Assembly: GCA_965242785.1 (NCBI GenBank)
Contig: CBDETA010000003.1
Span: 186,001-250,000, forward strand
DNA length: 64,000 nt
Origin: Maricaulis sp965242785
Lineage (GTDB): Bacteria > Pseudomonadota > Alphaproteobacteria > Caulobacterales > Maricaulaceae
Reading direction: 5' to 3'
A program made the translations under genes and the position numbers. A model generated the notes under the pieces. It did no database searches, was not told the origin of the DNA, and saw nothing but the letters and a program-made list of their open reading frames with translations. Position 1 is the stretch's first letter, and the number at the start of each line of letters is the position of its first letter. Shown here one piece after another: positions 19,260 through 27,962 of this stretch.

Positions 19260-19727
19260 ATGCGCGCACTGTTTGTTGCGGCGGCCCTGGCGGCGTCGTT
19301 TACGTCCGCGAGCACGGCCCAGACCTGCGACGCCGAGCCTCAATTCGCCGCCCATCGCACCGCCAATGGCGCCGTGCGGGCCCAATACAACGCCGCCGAG
19401 CAGGGTGACTGGGCTGTCGTCATCCATTTCGGTGAAGAGATCAACGCCTCGGGCGGCGCGCCCGGCCACAAGGTGGCGGCCAATACCAATCTGTGTGCGG
19501 CCTATGCCGCGACCGGTGAATACGACGCGGCGCTGGCAGCCTGCACGGCTGCGTTGGAGCTGCGCGAAGGCGCCTGGCGTGCGCTGAATAATCGCGGCGT
19601 GGCCCTGTGGCTGTCCGGCGAGCGTGAAGCCGCCATTGCAGCCTTTCAGGCTGCCGAGCAGGCGTCCTCCGGTGAAGACGAGGTTGCTGCCAATCTCGCC
19701 CTGGCTCAGTGCGTTGCGGCCGGCTGA
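19260..19727 (+). CDS. exported TPR-repeat protein, function unknown
   Basis: 155 residues starting with a cleavable signal peptide (residues 1-20, ending STA-QT). The mature part is alpha-helical with two or three tetratricopeptide-like repeats: around 75-105 (AAYAATGEYDAALAACTAALEL) and 108-140 (ALNNRGVALWLSGEREAAIAAFQAAE). It is therefore a small periplasmic TPR protein likely to mediate a protein-protein contact. Three cysteines (two in the repeats) could form a disulfide. GGAGAGAG lies just upstream of ATG 19260, and a strong terminator follows at 19768. No specific function can be assigned. Confidence 0.8.
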   Translation: MRALFVAAALAASFTSASTAQTCDAEPQFAAHRTANGAVRAQYNAAEQGDWAVVIHFGEEINASGGAPGHKVAANTNLCAAYAATGEYDAALAACTAALELREGAWRALNNRGVALWLSGEREAAIAAFQAAEQASSGEDEVAANLALAQCVAAG

Positions 19728-19767
19728 TCCTCCCAGACTGCTAAGCCATTTTCGCACTTTACCTGAA

Positions 19768-19798
19768 GGCCGGATCCCCCTGGGGTCCGGCCTTTTTT
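19768..19798 (+). terminator. Rho-independent terminator after TPR gene
   Basis: GC-rich stem GGCCGGA(T)CCCC / GGGGTCCGGCC with a 2-base loop and one bulged T, followed by TTTTTT. It lies 40 bases after the TPR gene stop and upstream of the carbonic anhydrase gene, separating the two transcripts. Confidence 0.85.
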
Positions 19799-19897
19799 CT
19801 TTTGGCGGTCGCGAGCCCCACCTGCGAGCGCGGGCTTTTCGTGGCGCAACTTGTTCACTAAAACCGCGGGCAGAGCCGAACCTGCCAGGAGAGACAG

Positions 19898-20527
19898 ATG
19901 CGTGCAGCCCCTCCCGAAACGCTGATCAACGGATACTCGCGCTTCAAGGGCGGACGTTTCCGCGTCGAACGGGCGCATTATGAAGAGCTGGCCGAAGGCC
20001 AGACCCCGCACACGCTGGTCATTGCCTGTTCCGACAGCCGGGTGGACCCGGCGGCCATTTTCGATGCCGCGCCGGGCGAGCTTTTTGTCGTGCGCAATGT
20101 GGCCAATCTGGTCCCGCCGAAGGAAGAGGGCGGCGGCCTGCACGGCGTATCGGCCGCGCTGGAGTTTGCTGTCAAAGTGCTCAAGGTGAAGGGCGTTCTT
20201 GTGCTGGGCCATGGCGACTGCGGTGGCGTGAAGGCCTGTGCTGCCGGCATGGCAGGCGTGCCCAGCGACTATCTGGGGCCCTGGCTGCGGACCATGGAGC
20301 CGGCGCGCGAGGAGGCCCAGGCCGAACTGGGTGAAACCGACCCGGCGAAGGTCTCCAGCCATCTCGAACTGGTTTCCATCAAGCACTCCCTGGAACGCCT
20401 GCTGCAGTTCGGCTTCGTGCGCGAAGCCATCGAGACCCGCGGTCTGGAACTGCATGGCGCGCGCTTTTCGATCCATGACGGCCTGCTGGAATGGCTTGGC
20501 GAGGATGGCCGGTTCACCCCGGTCTGA
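19898..20527 (+). CDS. beta-class carbonic anhydrase
   Basis: 209-residue cytoplasmic zinc enzyme that interconverts CO2 and bicarbonate. Zinc ligands of the beta class are visible: CSDSR (C44, with the D46/R48 dyad) and GHGDCGG (H105, C108). The length is normal for bacterial beta-CAs. AGGAGAGA lies just upstream of ATG 19898. The P-loop protein gene begins 15 bases after the stop, so the two are probably cotranscribed. Confidence 0.94.
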   Translation: MRAAPPETLINGYSRFKGGRFRVERAHYEELAEGQTPHTLVIACSDSRVDPAAIFDAAPGELFVVRNVANLVPPKEEGGGLHGVSAALEFAVKVLKVKGVLVLGHGDCGGVKACAAGMAGVPSDYLGPWLRTMEPAREEAQAELGETDPAKVSSHLELVSIKHSLERLLQFGFVREAIETRGLELHGARFSIHDGLLEWLGEDGRFTPV

Positions 20528-20542
20528 TCGCTGGAGCGCGGC

Positions 20543-21553
20543 GTGTATCCTCAGCCCAAACCCGGAACAGCCTGGTTTCCCGACGCGGTCGATGCGCAGA
20601 ACCGCTTTGTCCGCCTGGTCGAGGTGGACCGTGCGTCGCTGGCCGAGACCCCGTTTCTGGACGAACGCTGGGACCGGACGGGCAGGGCGACGCAGCCGGC
20701 CCGTCTGGCCGACCTGTCGGCGGGTGGTTTTGAGACCCGGCCCTGTTTCATCTGGCACACGGCCTTTTGCTGTTCGACCCTGCTGGCGCGCTGCCTCGAC
20801 AAGCCGGGCAAGAATCTGGCGCTGAAGGAACCGGCGGCGCTGATGGAGATTGCCAATATCAAGCGGCGCGAAGGCAGCAGCGTGTCTGATGCCTGGTTGC
20901 AGGGTGTGCTTCCTGCGCTGTGCCGGCCAGTGTCGGGCGAAACCCATGTCACGCTGAAACCGACCAATACCGTCAACAACCTGATCGCTGATACGGCCCG
21001 CCTGTTCCCGCAGGCCCGGCATCTATTGCTGACCTCGCGGCTGCCGGCCTTCCTGGTGTCGATCGCCAAGAAGGGTGAGGCGGGGCGCGCCTTTGCCCGC
21101 CGCCTGTTCACGATCTTTGCCATGGACGGCCATCCCGTCGCCCGCACGGACCCGCGCCAGCTGATGCAGATGTCCGACCTGCAGATCGCGGCGCTGGTCT
21201 GGCAGATGCAGGTCGCGGCCATGCTGGAGGCCTTTGCCAAGGGGCCGCGCGACCGCTTTGCCTCGCTCGATGGCGATGATTTCGTCGCCGATCCGCAGGC
21301 CGGGCTGGCTGCGGTCGACGGGTTCTTTGAGCTCGGTCTGGGCGAGGAACATGTCCGCACAACGGCCGGCGGCCCGCTGCTCAAGCGCGACAGCAAGGAC
21401 GAACGCCAGTCCTTTGGCGCCGAACGCCGCCAGAGCGAGGCCGCGCGCATCACCGAACAGCTCGGTCCTGAACTCGACGCCATCGTCGAATGGAGTTACG
21501 GCCTGTTCCCGAACAATCCGCGCGACGGGCGCCTGCCCAACGCGCTCGCCTGA
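20543..21553 (+). CDS. uncharacterised sulfotransferase-like P-loop protein
   Basis: 336 residues starting at GTG 20543 with CTGGAG about 6 bases upstream. Not a family I recognise by name. The region FIWHTAFCCSTLLARCLD (about residues 69-86) looks like the 5'-phosphosulfate-binding loop of sulfotransferases, but lacks the standard GxxRSGTT/K form. TSRLPAFLVS at about 173-182 could match the 3'-phosphate motif. The C terminus is helical and charged. It sits directly behind carbonic anhydrase. A divergent sulfotransferase or a related nucleotide-binding protein are both possible. Confidence 0.6.
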   Translation: MYPQPKPGTAWFPDAVDAQNRFVRLVEVDRASLAETPFLDERWDRTGRATQPARLADLSAGGFETRPCFIWHTAFCCSTLLARCLDKPGKNLALKEPAALMEIANIKRREGSSVSDAWLQGVLPALCRPVSGETHVTLKPTNTVNNLIADTARLFPQARHLLLTSRLPAFLVSIAKKGEAGRAFARRLFTIFAMDGHPVARTDPRQLMQMSDLQIAALVWQMQVAAMLEAFAKGPRDRFASLDGDDFVADPQAGLAAVDGFFELGLGEEHVRTTAGGPLLKRDSKDERQSFGAERRQSEAARITEQLGPELDAIVEWSYGLFPNNPRDGRLPNALA

Positions 21554-21609
21554 CCCGTCCTGCCGCCCCAACCGGCAGGTTCATCCCGACTGCCTGAAGG
21601 ACAAGGAAG

Positions 21610-22617
21610 ATGAAACTCGCAACCCTGAAATCCGACAGCCGTGACGGCCGCCTCGTCGTCGTCTCCAAGGATCTGGCCTGGTGTGCCGATGCCACCCGCA
21701 TCGCGCCGACCCTGCAGGCCGCGCTGGACGATTGGGAGCGATGCGAGCCGGAGCTGCGCTCGCTCGCCGGCGAGCTGGAGCGCGAAACCATTCCGCGCGA
21801 ACGCTTTCATGAGCGTGAGGCCCTGTCGCCGCTGCCGCGGGCTTTCCAGTGGGCGGATGGCTCGGCCTACGTCAATCACGTCGAACTGGTGCGCAAGGCG
21901 CGCAATGCCGAAATGCCGGCCAGTTTCTGGACCGACCCGCTGATGTATCAGGGCGGTTCCGACGCTTTCCTGGCCCCGCGAGGCCCGATTCCGCTGGGTG
22001 ACACCGCCTGGGGCTGTGACATGGAAGGCGAGGTCGCGGTGATCACCGGCGACGCGCCGATGGGCTGTTCCGTGGAAGAGGCGCAGAAGGCGATCCGTCT
22101 GGTCATGCTGGTCAATGATGTGTCGCTGCGTGGCCTCATCCCCGCCGAGCTGGGCAAGGGTTTCGGCTTTTTCCAGTCCAAGCCGCCGAGCGCCTTCTCG
22201 CCGGTCGCGGTGACACCCGACGAGCTGGGCGAGGCCTGGGACGGCAAGAAGCTGCACCTGCCGCTGCTGGTGAAGTACAATGGCGAGCTGTTCGGCAAGG
22301 CCGATTGCGGCGTCGACATGACCTTCGACTTCCCGCAGCTGATCGCCCACCTGGCCAAGACCCGCCCGGTCACGGCCGGCACGATTGTCGGCTCGGGCAC
22401 CGTCTCCAACAAGCTGGATGACGGTCCGGGCAAGCCGATCGCTGAAGGCGGTGTCGGCTATTCCTGCATTGCGGAGATCCGCATGATCGAGACGATCCAG
22501 CAGGGCGCGCCGAAAACACCCTTCATGAATTACGGCGACACCGTCCGCATTGAAATGAAGGACAAGGCCGGCAGGTCGATCTTCGGGGCGATCGAGCAGG
22601 AAGTCGTCAAGGTCTGA
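21610..22617 (+). CDS. fumarylacetoacetate hydrolase family protein
   Basis: 335 residues. The C-terminal two thirds carry the FAH fold with the metal-binding acidic residues in the pattern DMEGEVAVI (about 137-145), followed by LVNDVSLR and VGSGTVSNK. The N-terminal part matches the extra FAH_N-like domain of fungal/alphaproteobacterial fumarylacetoacetase-like proteins. The family cleaves C-C bonds in beta-diketo or acylpyruvate substrates, often at the end of aromatic catabolism. No other tyrosine/homogentisate genes are adjacent, so the exact substrate is open. AAGGA precedes the ATG. Confidence 0.88.
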   Translation: MKLATLKSDSRDGRLVVVSKDLAWCADATRIAPTLQAALDDWERCEPELRSLAGELERETIPRERFHEREALSPLPRAFQWADGSAYVNHVELVRKARNAEMPASFWTDPLMYQGGSDAFLAPRGPIPLGDTAWGCDMEGEVAVITGDAPMGCSVEEAQKAIRLVMLVNDVSLRGLIPAELGKGFGFFQSKPPSAFSPVAVTPDELGEAWDGKKLHLPLLVKYNGELFGKADCGVDMTFDFPQLIAHLAKTRPVTAGTIVGSGTVSNKLDDGPGKPIAEGGVGYSCIAEIRMIETIQQGAPKTPFMNYGDTVRIEMKDKAGRSIFGAIEQEVVKV

Positions 22618-22643
22618 CGCGATTTTCCGGAGCGGGCGACCGG

Positions 22644-22979
22644 CTAGTTCGCCTGCTCCGGCCCTTCGCGCAGGGTGTAGCGCTGGCCGTCAAAACCGGT
22701 GAAGGCTTCCGAGACCTGGGGGTGGCCCACCGGGCCGTTCTCGGCATCCGGGATCAGATTGCCCTCCGAGACATAGGCGCCGTAATAGCTTTCCTCATTC
22801 TCTGCCAGCAGGTGGTAGAAGGGCTGGTCCTTGCGCGGACGGACGTGCTCGGGGATGGCTTCATACCATTCCTCTGTATTGGCGAACTCCGGATCGACAT
22901 CCACGACGACGCCCCGGAAGGGGAAAAGGCGGTGGCGAACCACATCGCCGAGACCGAATTTGGCGTGGCGAATGACCAT
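22644..22979 (-). CDS. hspQ: heat shock protein HspQ (YccV-like, hemimethylated-DNA-binding family)
   Basis: 111-residue protein of the HspQ/YccV family. Motifs include KFGLGDVVRHRLFPFRGVV near the N terminus, DPEFANTEEWY, and QPFYHLLAENEE mid-protein. In enterobacteria HspQ is a heat-shock-induced protein that binds hemimethylated oriC DNA and acts as a Lon specificity factor. The start at 22979 (MVIRHAKF) was chosen because the family begins there; the frame extends further upstream without similarity. A candidate heat-shock promoter element lies at 23026. Confidence 0.92.
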   Translation of the reverse strand: MVIRHAKFGLGDVVRHRLFPFRGVVVDVDPEFANTEEWYEAIPEHVRPRKDQPFYHLLAENEESYYGAYVSEGNLIPDAENGPVGHPQVSEAFTGFDGQRYTLREGPEQAN

Positions 22980-23025
22980 GTTCTGAACTCTAACGCGGTT
23001 TCCGTTTTGTGTCTCTGGACCCCCT

Positions 23026-23033
23026 ATATGGGG
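23026..23033 (-). promoter_or_regulatory. candidate sigma-32-type -10 element for hspQ
   Basis: On the minus strand this reads CCCCATAT, matching the CCCCATnT heat-shock -10 consensus, 47 bases upstream of the hspQ ATG. I could not place a good CTTGAA-like -35 at the usual spacing, so this is suggestive only. Confidence 0.35.
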
Positions 23034-23193
23034 CGTTTTCGGCAATAAGCTACGAATTCCAGCTGCCAAGGTCACGCATCCTTGCAGCAAATCCGAATGC
23101 GTCTATTCTGGCCAGGACACTGTTTTAAGGCCGATTCGAGCCGCGCCGCCCTGTTTTTGGGGCCGAGCGCGCCGGGCGGCGAAAGGACATATC

Positions 23194-24312
23194 ATGGCGG
23201 AGCCTTCACCCCGGAAACCGGGGCCGGATGCCGCCGGACGCAGACGGGGCGGTCGCCGACGACCACAGGCCCCGGTGTACGGCGCGATTGATCTGGGTAC
23301 GAATAATTGCCGCATGCTGCTGGCGCACCGGTCCGGCAACAGTTTTCACGTAGTCGATGCGTTCTCGCGTGTCGTGCGACTGGGTGAAGGCGTGGCCAGC
23401 GAGGGCCAGCTCTCCCAGGATGCGATGGACCGGGCCGTGGAGGCGCTGAAGATCTGCGCCAGCAAGATCAAGCGCCACAATGTCGTGAAATGCCGCTCCA
23501 TCGCCACCCAGGCCTGCCGGATGGCGGGCAATGGCGAGGCCTTCCTCGACCGGGTCCGCACCGAAACCGGGCTGGAGTTCGACCTGATCTCGCCGGAAGA
23601 GGAGGCGCGGCTGGCCGTGCATGGCTGTGTCGACTTGCTGGACCCGGACAAGGATGCGGCGCTGGTGATCGATATCGGCGGCGGCTCGACCGAGCTGTCC
23701 TGGGTTGATCTGGCCGAATGGCGTCGTCGTGGCGGTCCGGAAAGCGGTGGTCGGCCGCCGATGAAATCCTGGAGCTCTGCGCCGGTGGGCGTGGTCACGC
23801 TGTCCGAACGCTTCCCGGAACGCGAGGACCGCGAGGCCTGGTACGAGGACATGAAGGATTATGCCCGCCGCCAGATGAAGACGCCGCGCGGCGCCCGGGC
23901 CATGCGTCCCCTGTTCCGCGAGGGCCGCGGCCATCTGGTCGGGACCAGCGGCACGGTGACCTCGATGGCCGGAGTGCATCTGCGCCTGCCGCGCTATGAC
24001 CGCTCCAAGGTCGATGGGTTGTGGATGTCCGGCGAAGACGCTCTGGCGGCCTGCAAGCGTCTGCGGGATCTGGATGTGGCCGGCCGGGCGATGGAGCCGA
24101 CCATCGGCACCGACCGGGCCGAGCTGGTGCTGGCGGGATGTGCCATCTACGAGGCTGTCGCCGAGGCCTGGCCGGCAGACCGGCTGCGCGTCGGTGACCG
24201 CGGCCTGCGCGAAGGCCTGTTGCTCAATCTGATGCGAAAGTCCAAGAAGCGCCGGCGCAGCCGCCGTCGCGGTGCCGCGCAGGACGCAGGCGAGGCAGGA
24301 GCCGAGGCATGA
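23194..24312 (+). CDS. Ppx/GppA family phosphatase
   Basis: 372-residue exopolyphosphatase/guanosine pentaphosphatase family member of the actin-like ATPase fold. The first phosphate-binding loop AIDLGTNNCRMLLA is at about residues 30-43 and the second, DIGGGSTELSW, is at about 157-167. The N- and C-terminal ends are strongly basic (RRRGGRRRP; KSKKRRRSRRR). It would act in polyphosphate or (p)ppGpp turnover. An AAGGA ribosome-binding site precedes ATG 23194. Its stop overlaps rlmE (ATGA), an arrangement I associate with alphaproteobacteria. Confidence 0.92.
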   Translation: MAEPSPRKPGPDAAGRRRGGRRRPQAPVYGAIDLGTNNCRMLLAHRSGNSFHVVDAFSRVVRLGEGVASEGQLSQDAMDRAVEALKICASKIKRHNVVKCRSIATQACRMAGNGEAFLDRVRTETGLEFDLISPEEEARLAVHGCVDLLDPDKDAALVIDIGGGSTELSWVDLAEWRRRGGPESGGRPPMKSWSSAPVGVVTLSERFPEREDREAWYEDMKDYARRQMKTPRGARAMRPLFREGRGHLVGTSGTVTSMAGVHLRLPRYDRSKVDGLWMSGEDALAACKRLRDLDVAGRAMEPTIGTDRAELVLAGCAIYEAVAEAWPADRLRVGDRGLREGLLLNLMRKSKKRRRSRRRGAAQDAGEAGAEA

Positions 24313-25052
24313 GCGAGGATGACAAGGATCCATCCGCCGAGGAGGGCGGCGAGAAGCGCCGCCGCCGCCGGTCCGGCCCGGTCACCAAGGGCGGTGATGC
24401 GCGGGCGGCCAAGCAGATGTTCGAGCGCGTGAAGACGGCGCGCGGGCGCAAGACGTCCTCGACCCGCTGGCTGCAGCGCCAGCTCAACGACCCGTATGTG
24501 AAAAAGGCGCAGATGGAGGGCTATCGCTCGCGCGCGGCCTACAAGCTGTTGCAGCTGGACGAGCGGTTCAAACTGTTCCGGCCGGGCATGCGCGTGGTCG
24601 ATCTGGGCTCGGCGCCGGGCGGCTGGGTGCAGGTGGCGCTGAAGGCCAAGGCGGCCGAAGTGGTGGGGATCGACCTTCTGGAGATCGAACCCATCGCCGG
24701 GGCCACCCTGCTGCAGCACGATTTCTCGGCCGAGGATGCGCCGGCGCTGGTGAAGGCGCAGATGGGCGGCCCGGCCGATGCGGTGATCTCCGACCTGGCG
24801 CCCTGGACCACCGGTCACAAGGCGACGGACCATCTGCGCATTGTCGCCCTGGTGGAGCTCGCGGCGCATTTCGCGCTGGAGACGCTGAAACCGGGTGGTT
24901 TCTTTGTGGCCAAGGTTTTTCAGGGCGGAGCCGAGGGCGAATTGTTGGGTCTTCTGAAGACCCATTTCGAGAAAGTCCGCCACTTCAAACCCGATGCGAG
25001 CCGGTCGGAGAGCGCGGAAACCTTTGTTATCGCGATGGGCTTCAAAGGTTAG
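24309..25052 (+). CDS. rlmE: 23S rRNA (uridine2552-2'-O)-methyltransferase RlmE/FtsJ
   Basis: 247-residue SAM-dependent methyltransferase modifying U2552 of 23S rRNA during 50S assembly. A basic N-terminal extension (~residues 1-55) precedes the FtsJ domain with YRSRAAYKLLQLDE (catalytic Lys), the SAM loop DLGSAPGGW, SDLAP (catalytic Asp) and FFVAKVFQG (second catalytic Lys). The KDKE tetrad is thus mostly visible. It is translationally coupled to the ppx/gppA gene by a 4-base overlap. Confidence 0.94.
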   Translation: MSEDDKDPSAEEGGEKRRRRRSGPVTKGGDARAAKQMFERVKTARGRKTSSTRWLQRQLNDPYVKKAQMEGYRSRAAYKLLQLDERFKLFRPGMRVVDLGSAPGGWVQVALKAKAAEVVGIDLLEIEPIAGATLLQHDFSAEDAPALVKAQMGGPADAVISDLAPWTTGHKATDHLRIVALVELAAHFALETLKPGGFFVAKVFQGGAEGELLGLLKTHFEKVRHFKPDASRSESAETFVIAMGFKG

Positions 25053-25122
25053 CAATCACGGGTTGATTCGGACATTATCCGGCCCAGCCACCTGACGCGG
25101 TTGGGGGTGGATGGGGAGATCA

Positions 25123-25761
25123 ATGTCTGTTCTTCTTCTCTTGTGGCTGGCGACACCCGAGCTGGCGCCGGTTCACATATCCTGCGATGTCACCCGGGTC
25201 GAACCGGTCGTTGCAGCAACGTCAGACGTCGCCACCAACATGGCTCCGACGTATGAGGTCAGCTGTCCCGATGATGTGGAGGATGCCGAGGCCCTGACAG
25301 ACCTGGCCCGGGAACATGCGTGGCGGGCCTTTGTGCCCATTTACCCGGACGGAGAGCTTCCCGACCCGCCGACTGTCTACTTCAACTGGATTGAAGGCCG
25401 CTGGCATAACCAGCGGATTGTGACCCGGGCCCGGCATCCGCGATACCCGATTAACGCCCTGCAACAAAGCCTGGTCGGCGTGTCCCTGGCGTGGGCGGAG
25501 GAGACGGTTGAAGGCGAGCCTGTCGAGCCGAGAGTGATCTGCGATTCCGGTCCACGAACCTCCCGAGGGACAGCGCGCCACGTTCGAGCATTTCAGCACA
25601 GCGCCTTGTGGGCTTTCAGAAACTGGACGTTCGAACCGTCAGAGCAAGCCTCGGTCGAGGCCACGTGTTTCTATTACAGCCTCGAGAACGTGAACTTGTC
25701 GGTCATCGAAGACTCTCCCTGCCCAATTTCGGAGGCCCACCTTCGACCTTGGGACGATTGA
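25123..25761 (+). CDS. uncharacterised exported protein with TonB-C-like C-terminal half
   Basis: 212 residues; a short hydrophobic leader suggests export. Not a named family. The C-terminal half has the pattern of a TonB C-terminal domain: HPRYPINALQQ, then a G-V strand, ICDSG, and ALWAFRNWTFEP, corresponding to the P-x-YP-x2-A, G-x-V and A-x2-A-x3-W-x-F-x-P family features. There is no transmembrane-proline-rich spacer as in true TonB. The ATG at 25123 has GGGGAG just upstream; an in-frame ATG at 25111 is the alternative. It may be a lone energy-transducer-like domain. Confidence 0.6.
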   Translation: MSVLLLLWLATPELAPVHISCDVTRVEPVVAATSDVATNMAPTYEVSCPDDVEDAEALTDLAREHAWRAFVPIYPDGELPDPPTVYFNWIEGRWHNQRIVTRARHPRYPINALQQSLVGVSLAWAEETVEGEPVEPRVICDSGPRTSRGTARHVRAFQHSALWAFRNWTFEPSEQASVEATCFYYSLENVNLSVIEDSPCPISEAHLRPWDD

Positions 25762-25780
25762 TCGCCGTCCTGATCCTGCT

Positions 25781-27817
25781 CTAACCAAAACCTGTGCGCT
25801 GCTCGGTATCCGGGTCTTCCGCTTGCGCCAGTCCATCCATCGGAGCCGGGCGGCCGAGATAATAGCCCTGGCCTTCGTCGCAGGCTTCGTCGCGCAGCAA
25901 AGTGAGCTGTTCCACCGTTTCGATGCCTTCGGCGAGCACCGGGATGCCCAGGCTCTTGGCGAGGGCGAGGATGGCGCGGATCACGGCAAGTGAGCGGTGG
26001 TCGCTTGCCAGCTCGTCGGTGAAGGATTTGTCCAGCTTGATCTTGTCGAAGGGGAAGGAGCGCAGGATGTCGAGCGAGGAATAGCCGGTGCCGAAATCAT
26101 CCAGCGCCACGGACACGCCCAGCGCCTTGATCTGGCGCATGATGTGCAGCGATTGCACCTTGTCCTTGATGAGGGCGGTCTCGGTCAGCTCGATCTCCAG
26201 CCGCTTTACCGGCAGGCCGGTCTCCAGGAGCACATGCTGGATCTGGCGGGCGAGGCCGGAATGGGTCAGCTGCACGGCGGAGAGATTGACCGCCACCTTG
26301 TGCGGCTCGGGCCATGTCATCGCGTCCTGGCAGGCCTTGCGCAGCACCCATTCGCCCAGGGGAAGGATCAGGCCATTGGCCTCGGCCAGCGGGATGAAGA
26401 CGTCCGGACCGATCGGTCCCAGTTTCGGATGGGTCCAGCGCAGCAGCGCCTCATAGCCGCGGATATCTCCGGTTTTGATCGAGGTCTGGACCTGGTAGTG
26501 CACGGCCAGCTGGTCATTCTCGATGGCCTGGCGCAGGTCATGGGCCAGGGCCCGGCGCTCGCGCACCTCGTCGCCCAGCCCGGTGTCGTAGAAGCAGACA
26601 TCCAGCAGCGGATCGATCTTGGCCTTGTACATCGCGAGGTCGGCATTGCGGATCAGCGTGTCGCGATCGGCGCCGTCATGCGGGTAGACGGCAATGCCCA
26701 GGCTGGCGCCGGTGGCATTCTCGTACTCGCCATACTGGACTGGCTGGTTGAACAGGGTCTCGATGGCATCGACGCGCTCCTGCAGCCCCATGCGGCTTTC
26801 GGTATTGAGGATGACGCAGAACTCATCGCCGCCAAGCCGGGCGGCAAAATGGCGTTGGCCGACAAAGGCCTTCAGGCGTTCGGCCAAGGCGCACAGCACG
26901 GCATCGCCGGCCTCATGGCCCCAGACATCATTGATTTCCTTGAACCGGTTGAGATCGATGCCGATCACGGCCAGACCCTCGGCGGTATCCGAGGCGAGGC
27001 GGGCGTCCAGATAGGTGTTGAAGCTGGTGCGGTTGGGCAGGCCGGTCAGCGGATCATGCAGCGCCATGTGACGCAGCTGCTCATCGCTTTCCTCGCGCGT
27101 GCGGTGGTCGATCAGATAGCTGGCGAGACCCGTGCCGATGATGACCATGCCGGCCACCGCGACCGACAGCGCCATGGCGCGGAAGGCAGCGCTGTCGGCG
27201 CCGACCTCGACACCGGCGACCGGCGTCACCACGAAGGCTGCCATGCCGGTGAAGTGCAGGGCGACGATGGCCAGAACCAGGATGGCGGGCGCGATGAAGA
27301 CCTTGGCGCCCTGGTCCCAGCGGCCGACAGCCCAGAAGGCGAGCGCGGCCAGGCTGGTCGCCAGGATCAGCGAGGCGGTGACATAGGCCTGGTCCCACTC
27401 CACCAGCCCGTCGACGCGGTAGGCGAACATGCCGGTGAAGTGCATGGCCGCGATGGCCAAGCCGAACAGGGCGCCGCCGATCAGGGGTGCGTGGCGCGTG
27501 AAGGTCAGGCCGGCCATGGCGAGACCGGCGCCGGCGCCGGCGATGGCCAGGATCATCGAGACCAGGGTCAGCGTGGCGTCAAAGGTGACGGGGACCCCTG
27601 GCTGATAGCCCAGCATGGCAATGAAATGCGTCGCCCAGATCGAGGAACCGGCACACACCGCCGTCAGGAACAGCCATCCCGCCTTTTCCGCCCCGCCGGT
27701 GCGCAGGCCGCGCCGGAAGAGATGCATCGTCACCCCGCTGCCCATCGCGCACATCGCGGCAGCCAGCAGGACGAGCCAGAGATTGTGTTCGGTAAACAGG
27801 CAGGTGATGACCCGCAT
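25781..27817 (-). CDS. MHYT-GGDEF-EAL membrane protein (c-di-GMP turnover)
   Basis: 678 residues. The N-terminal seven-helix MHYT sensor (about 1-235) shows its repeated motifs SGVTMHLF, ATHFIAMLGY, AMHFTGMFAY and ALHFTGMAAF, which are thought to bind metal (possibly copper) and sense O2, CO or NO. A GGDEF diguanylate cyclase domain with intact GGDEF in RLGGDEFCVI follows, then an EAL phosphodiesterase domain with intact EAL (YEALLRW) and DDFGTGYSS. Both catalytic motifs look functional. ATG 27817 was chosen because AAAGGGA lies just upstream; a TTG at 27835 is possible. It ends 20 bases from the convergent 25761 gene. Confidence 0.94.
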   Translation of the reverse strand: MRVITCLFTEHNLWLVLLAAAMCAMGSGVTMHLFRRGLRTGGAEKAGWLFLTAVCAGSSIWATHFIAMLGYQPGVPVTFDATLTLVSMILAIAGAGAGLAMAGLTFTRHAPLIGGALFGLAIAAMHFTGMFAYRVDGLVEWDQAYVTASLILATSLAALAFWAVGRWDQGAKVFIAPAILVLAIVALHFTGMAAFVVTPVAGVEVGADSAAFRAMALSVAVAGMVIIGTGLASYLIDHRTREESDEQLRHMALHDPLTGLPNRTSFNTYLDARLASDTAEGLAVIGIDLNRFKEINDVWGHEAGDAVLCALAERLKAFVGQRHFAARLGGDEFCVILNTESRMGLQERVDAIETLFNQPVQYGEYENATGASLGIAVYPHDGADRDTLIRNADLAMYKAKIDPLLDVCFYDTGLGDEVRERRALAHDLRQAIENDQLAVHYQVQTSIKTGDIRGYEALLRWTHPKLGPIGPDVFIPLAEANGLILPLGEWVLRKACQDAMTWPEPHKVAVNLSAVQLTHSGLARQIQHVLLETGLPVKRLEIELTETALIKDKVQSLHIMRQIKALGVSVALDDFGTGYSSLDILRSFPFDKIKLDKSFTDELASDHRSLAVIRAILALAKSLGIPVLAEGIETVEQLTLLRDEACDEGQGYYLGRPAPMDGLAQAEDPDTEQRTGFG

Positions 27818-27877
27818 GCCAGTCCCTTTCAGCAATTTTGGAGGGTGTTTTTAGCCGATACGCGTTAACAATCGGTC

Positions 27878-27887
27878 GCCTTAAGGC
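27878..27887. promoter_or_regulatory. perfect 10-bp palindrome between the c-di-GMP gene and DUF4336 gene
   Basis: GCCTTAAGGC, followed on the plus strand by CCCTATTTTT, in the region between two divergent starts. It could be an operator or the base of a small hairpin; the sequence alone does not decide. Confidence 0.3.
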
Positions 27888-27962
27888 CCCTATTTTTGTA
27901 CGGGATTGCGGTGGCTGGCCTGCCCCCTCTGGCCATGGCATGCATGGAGGGAACGAGAGGGA

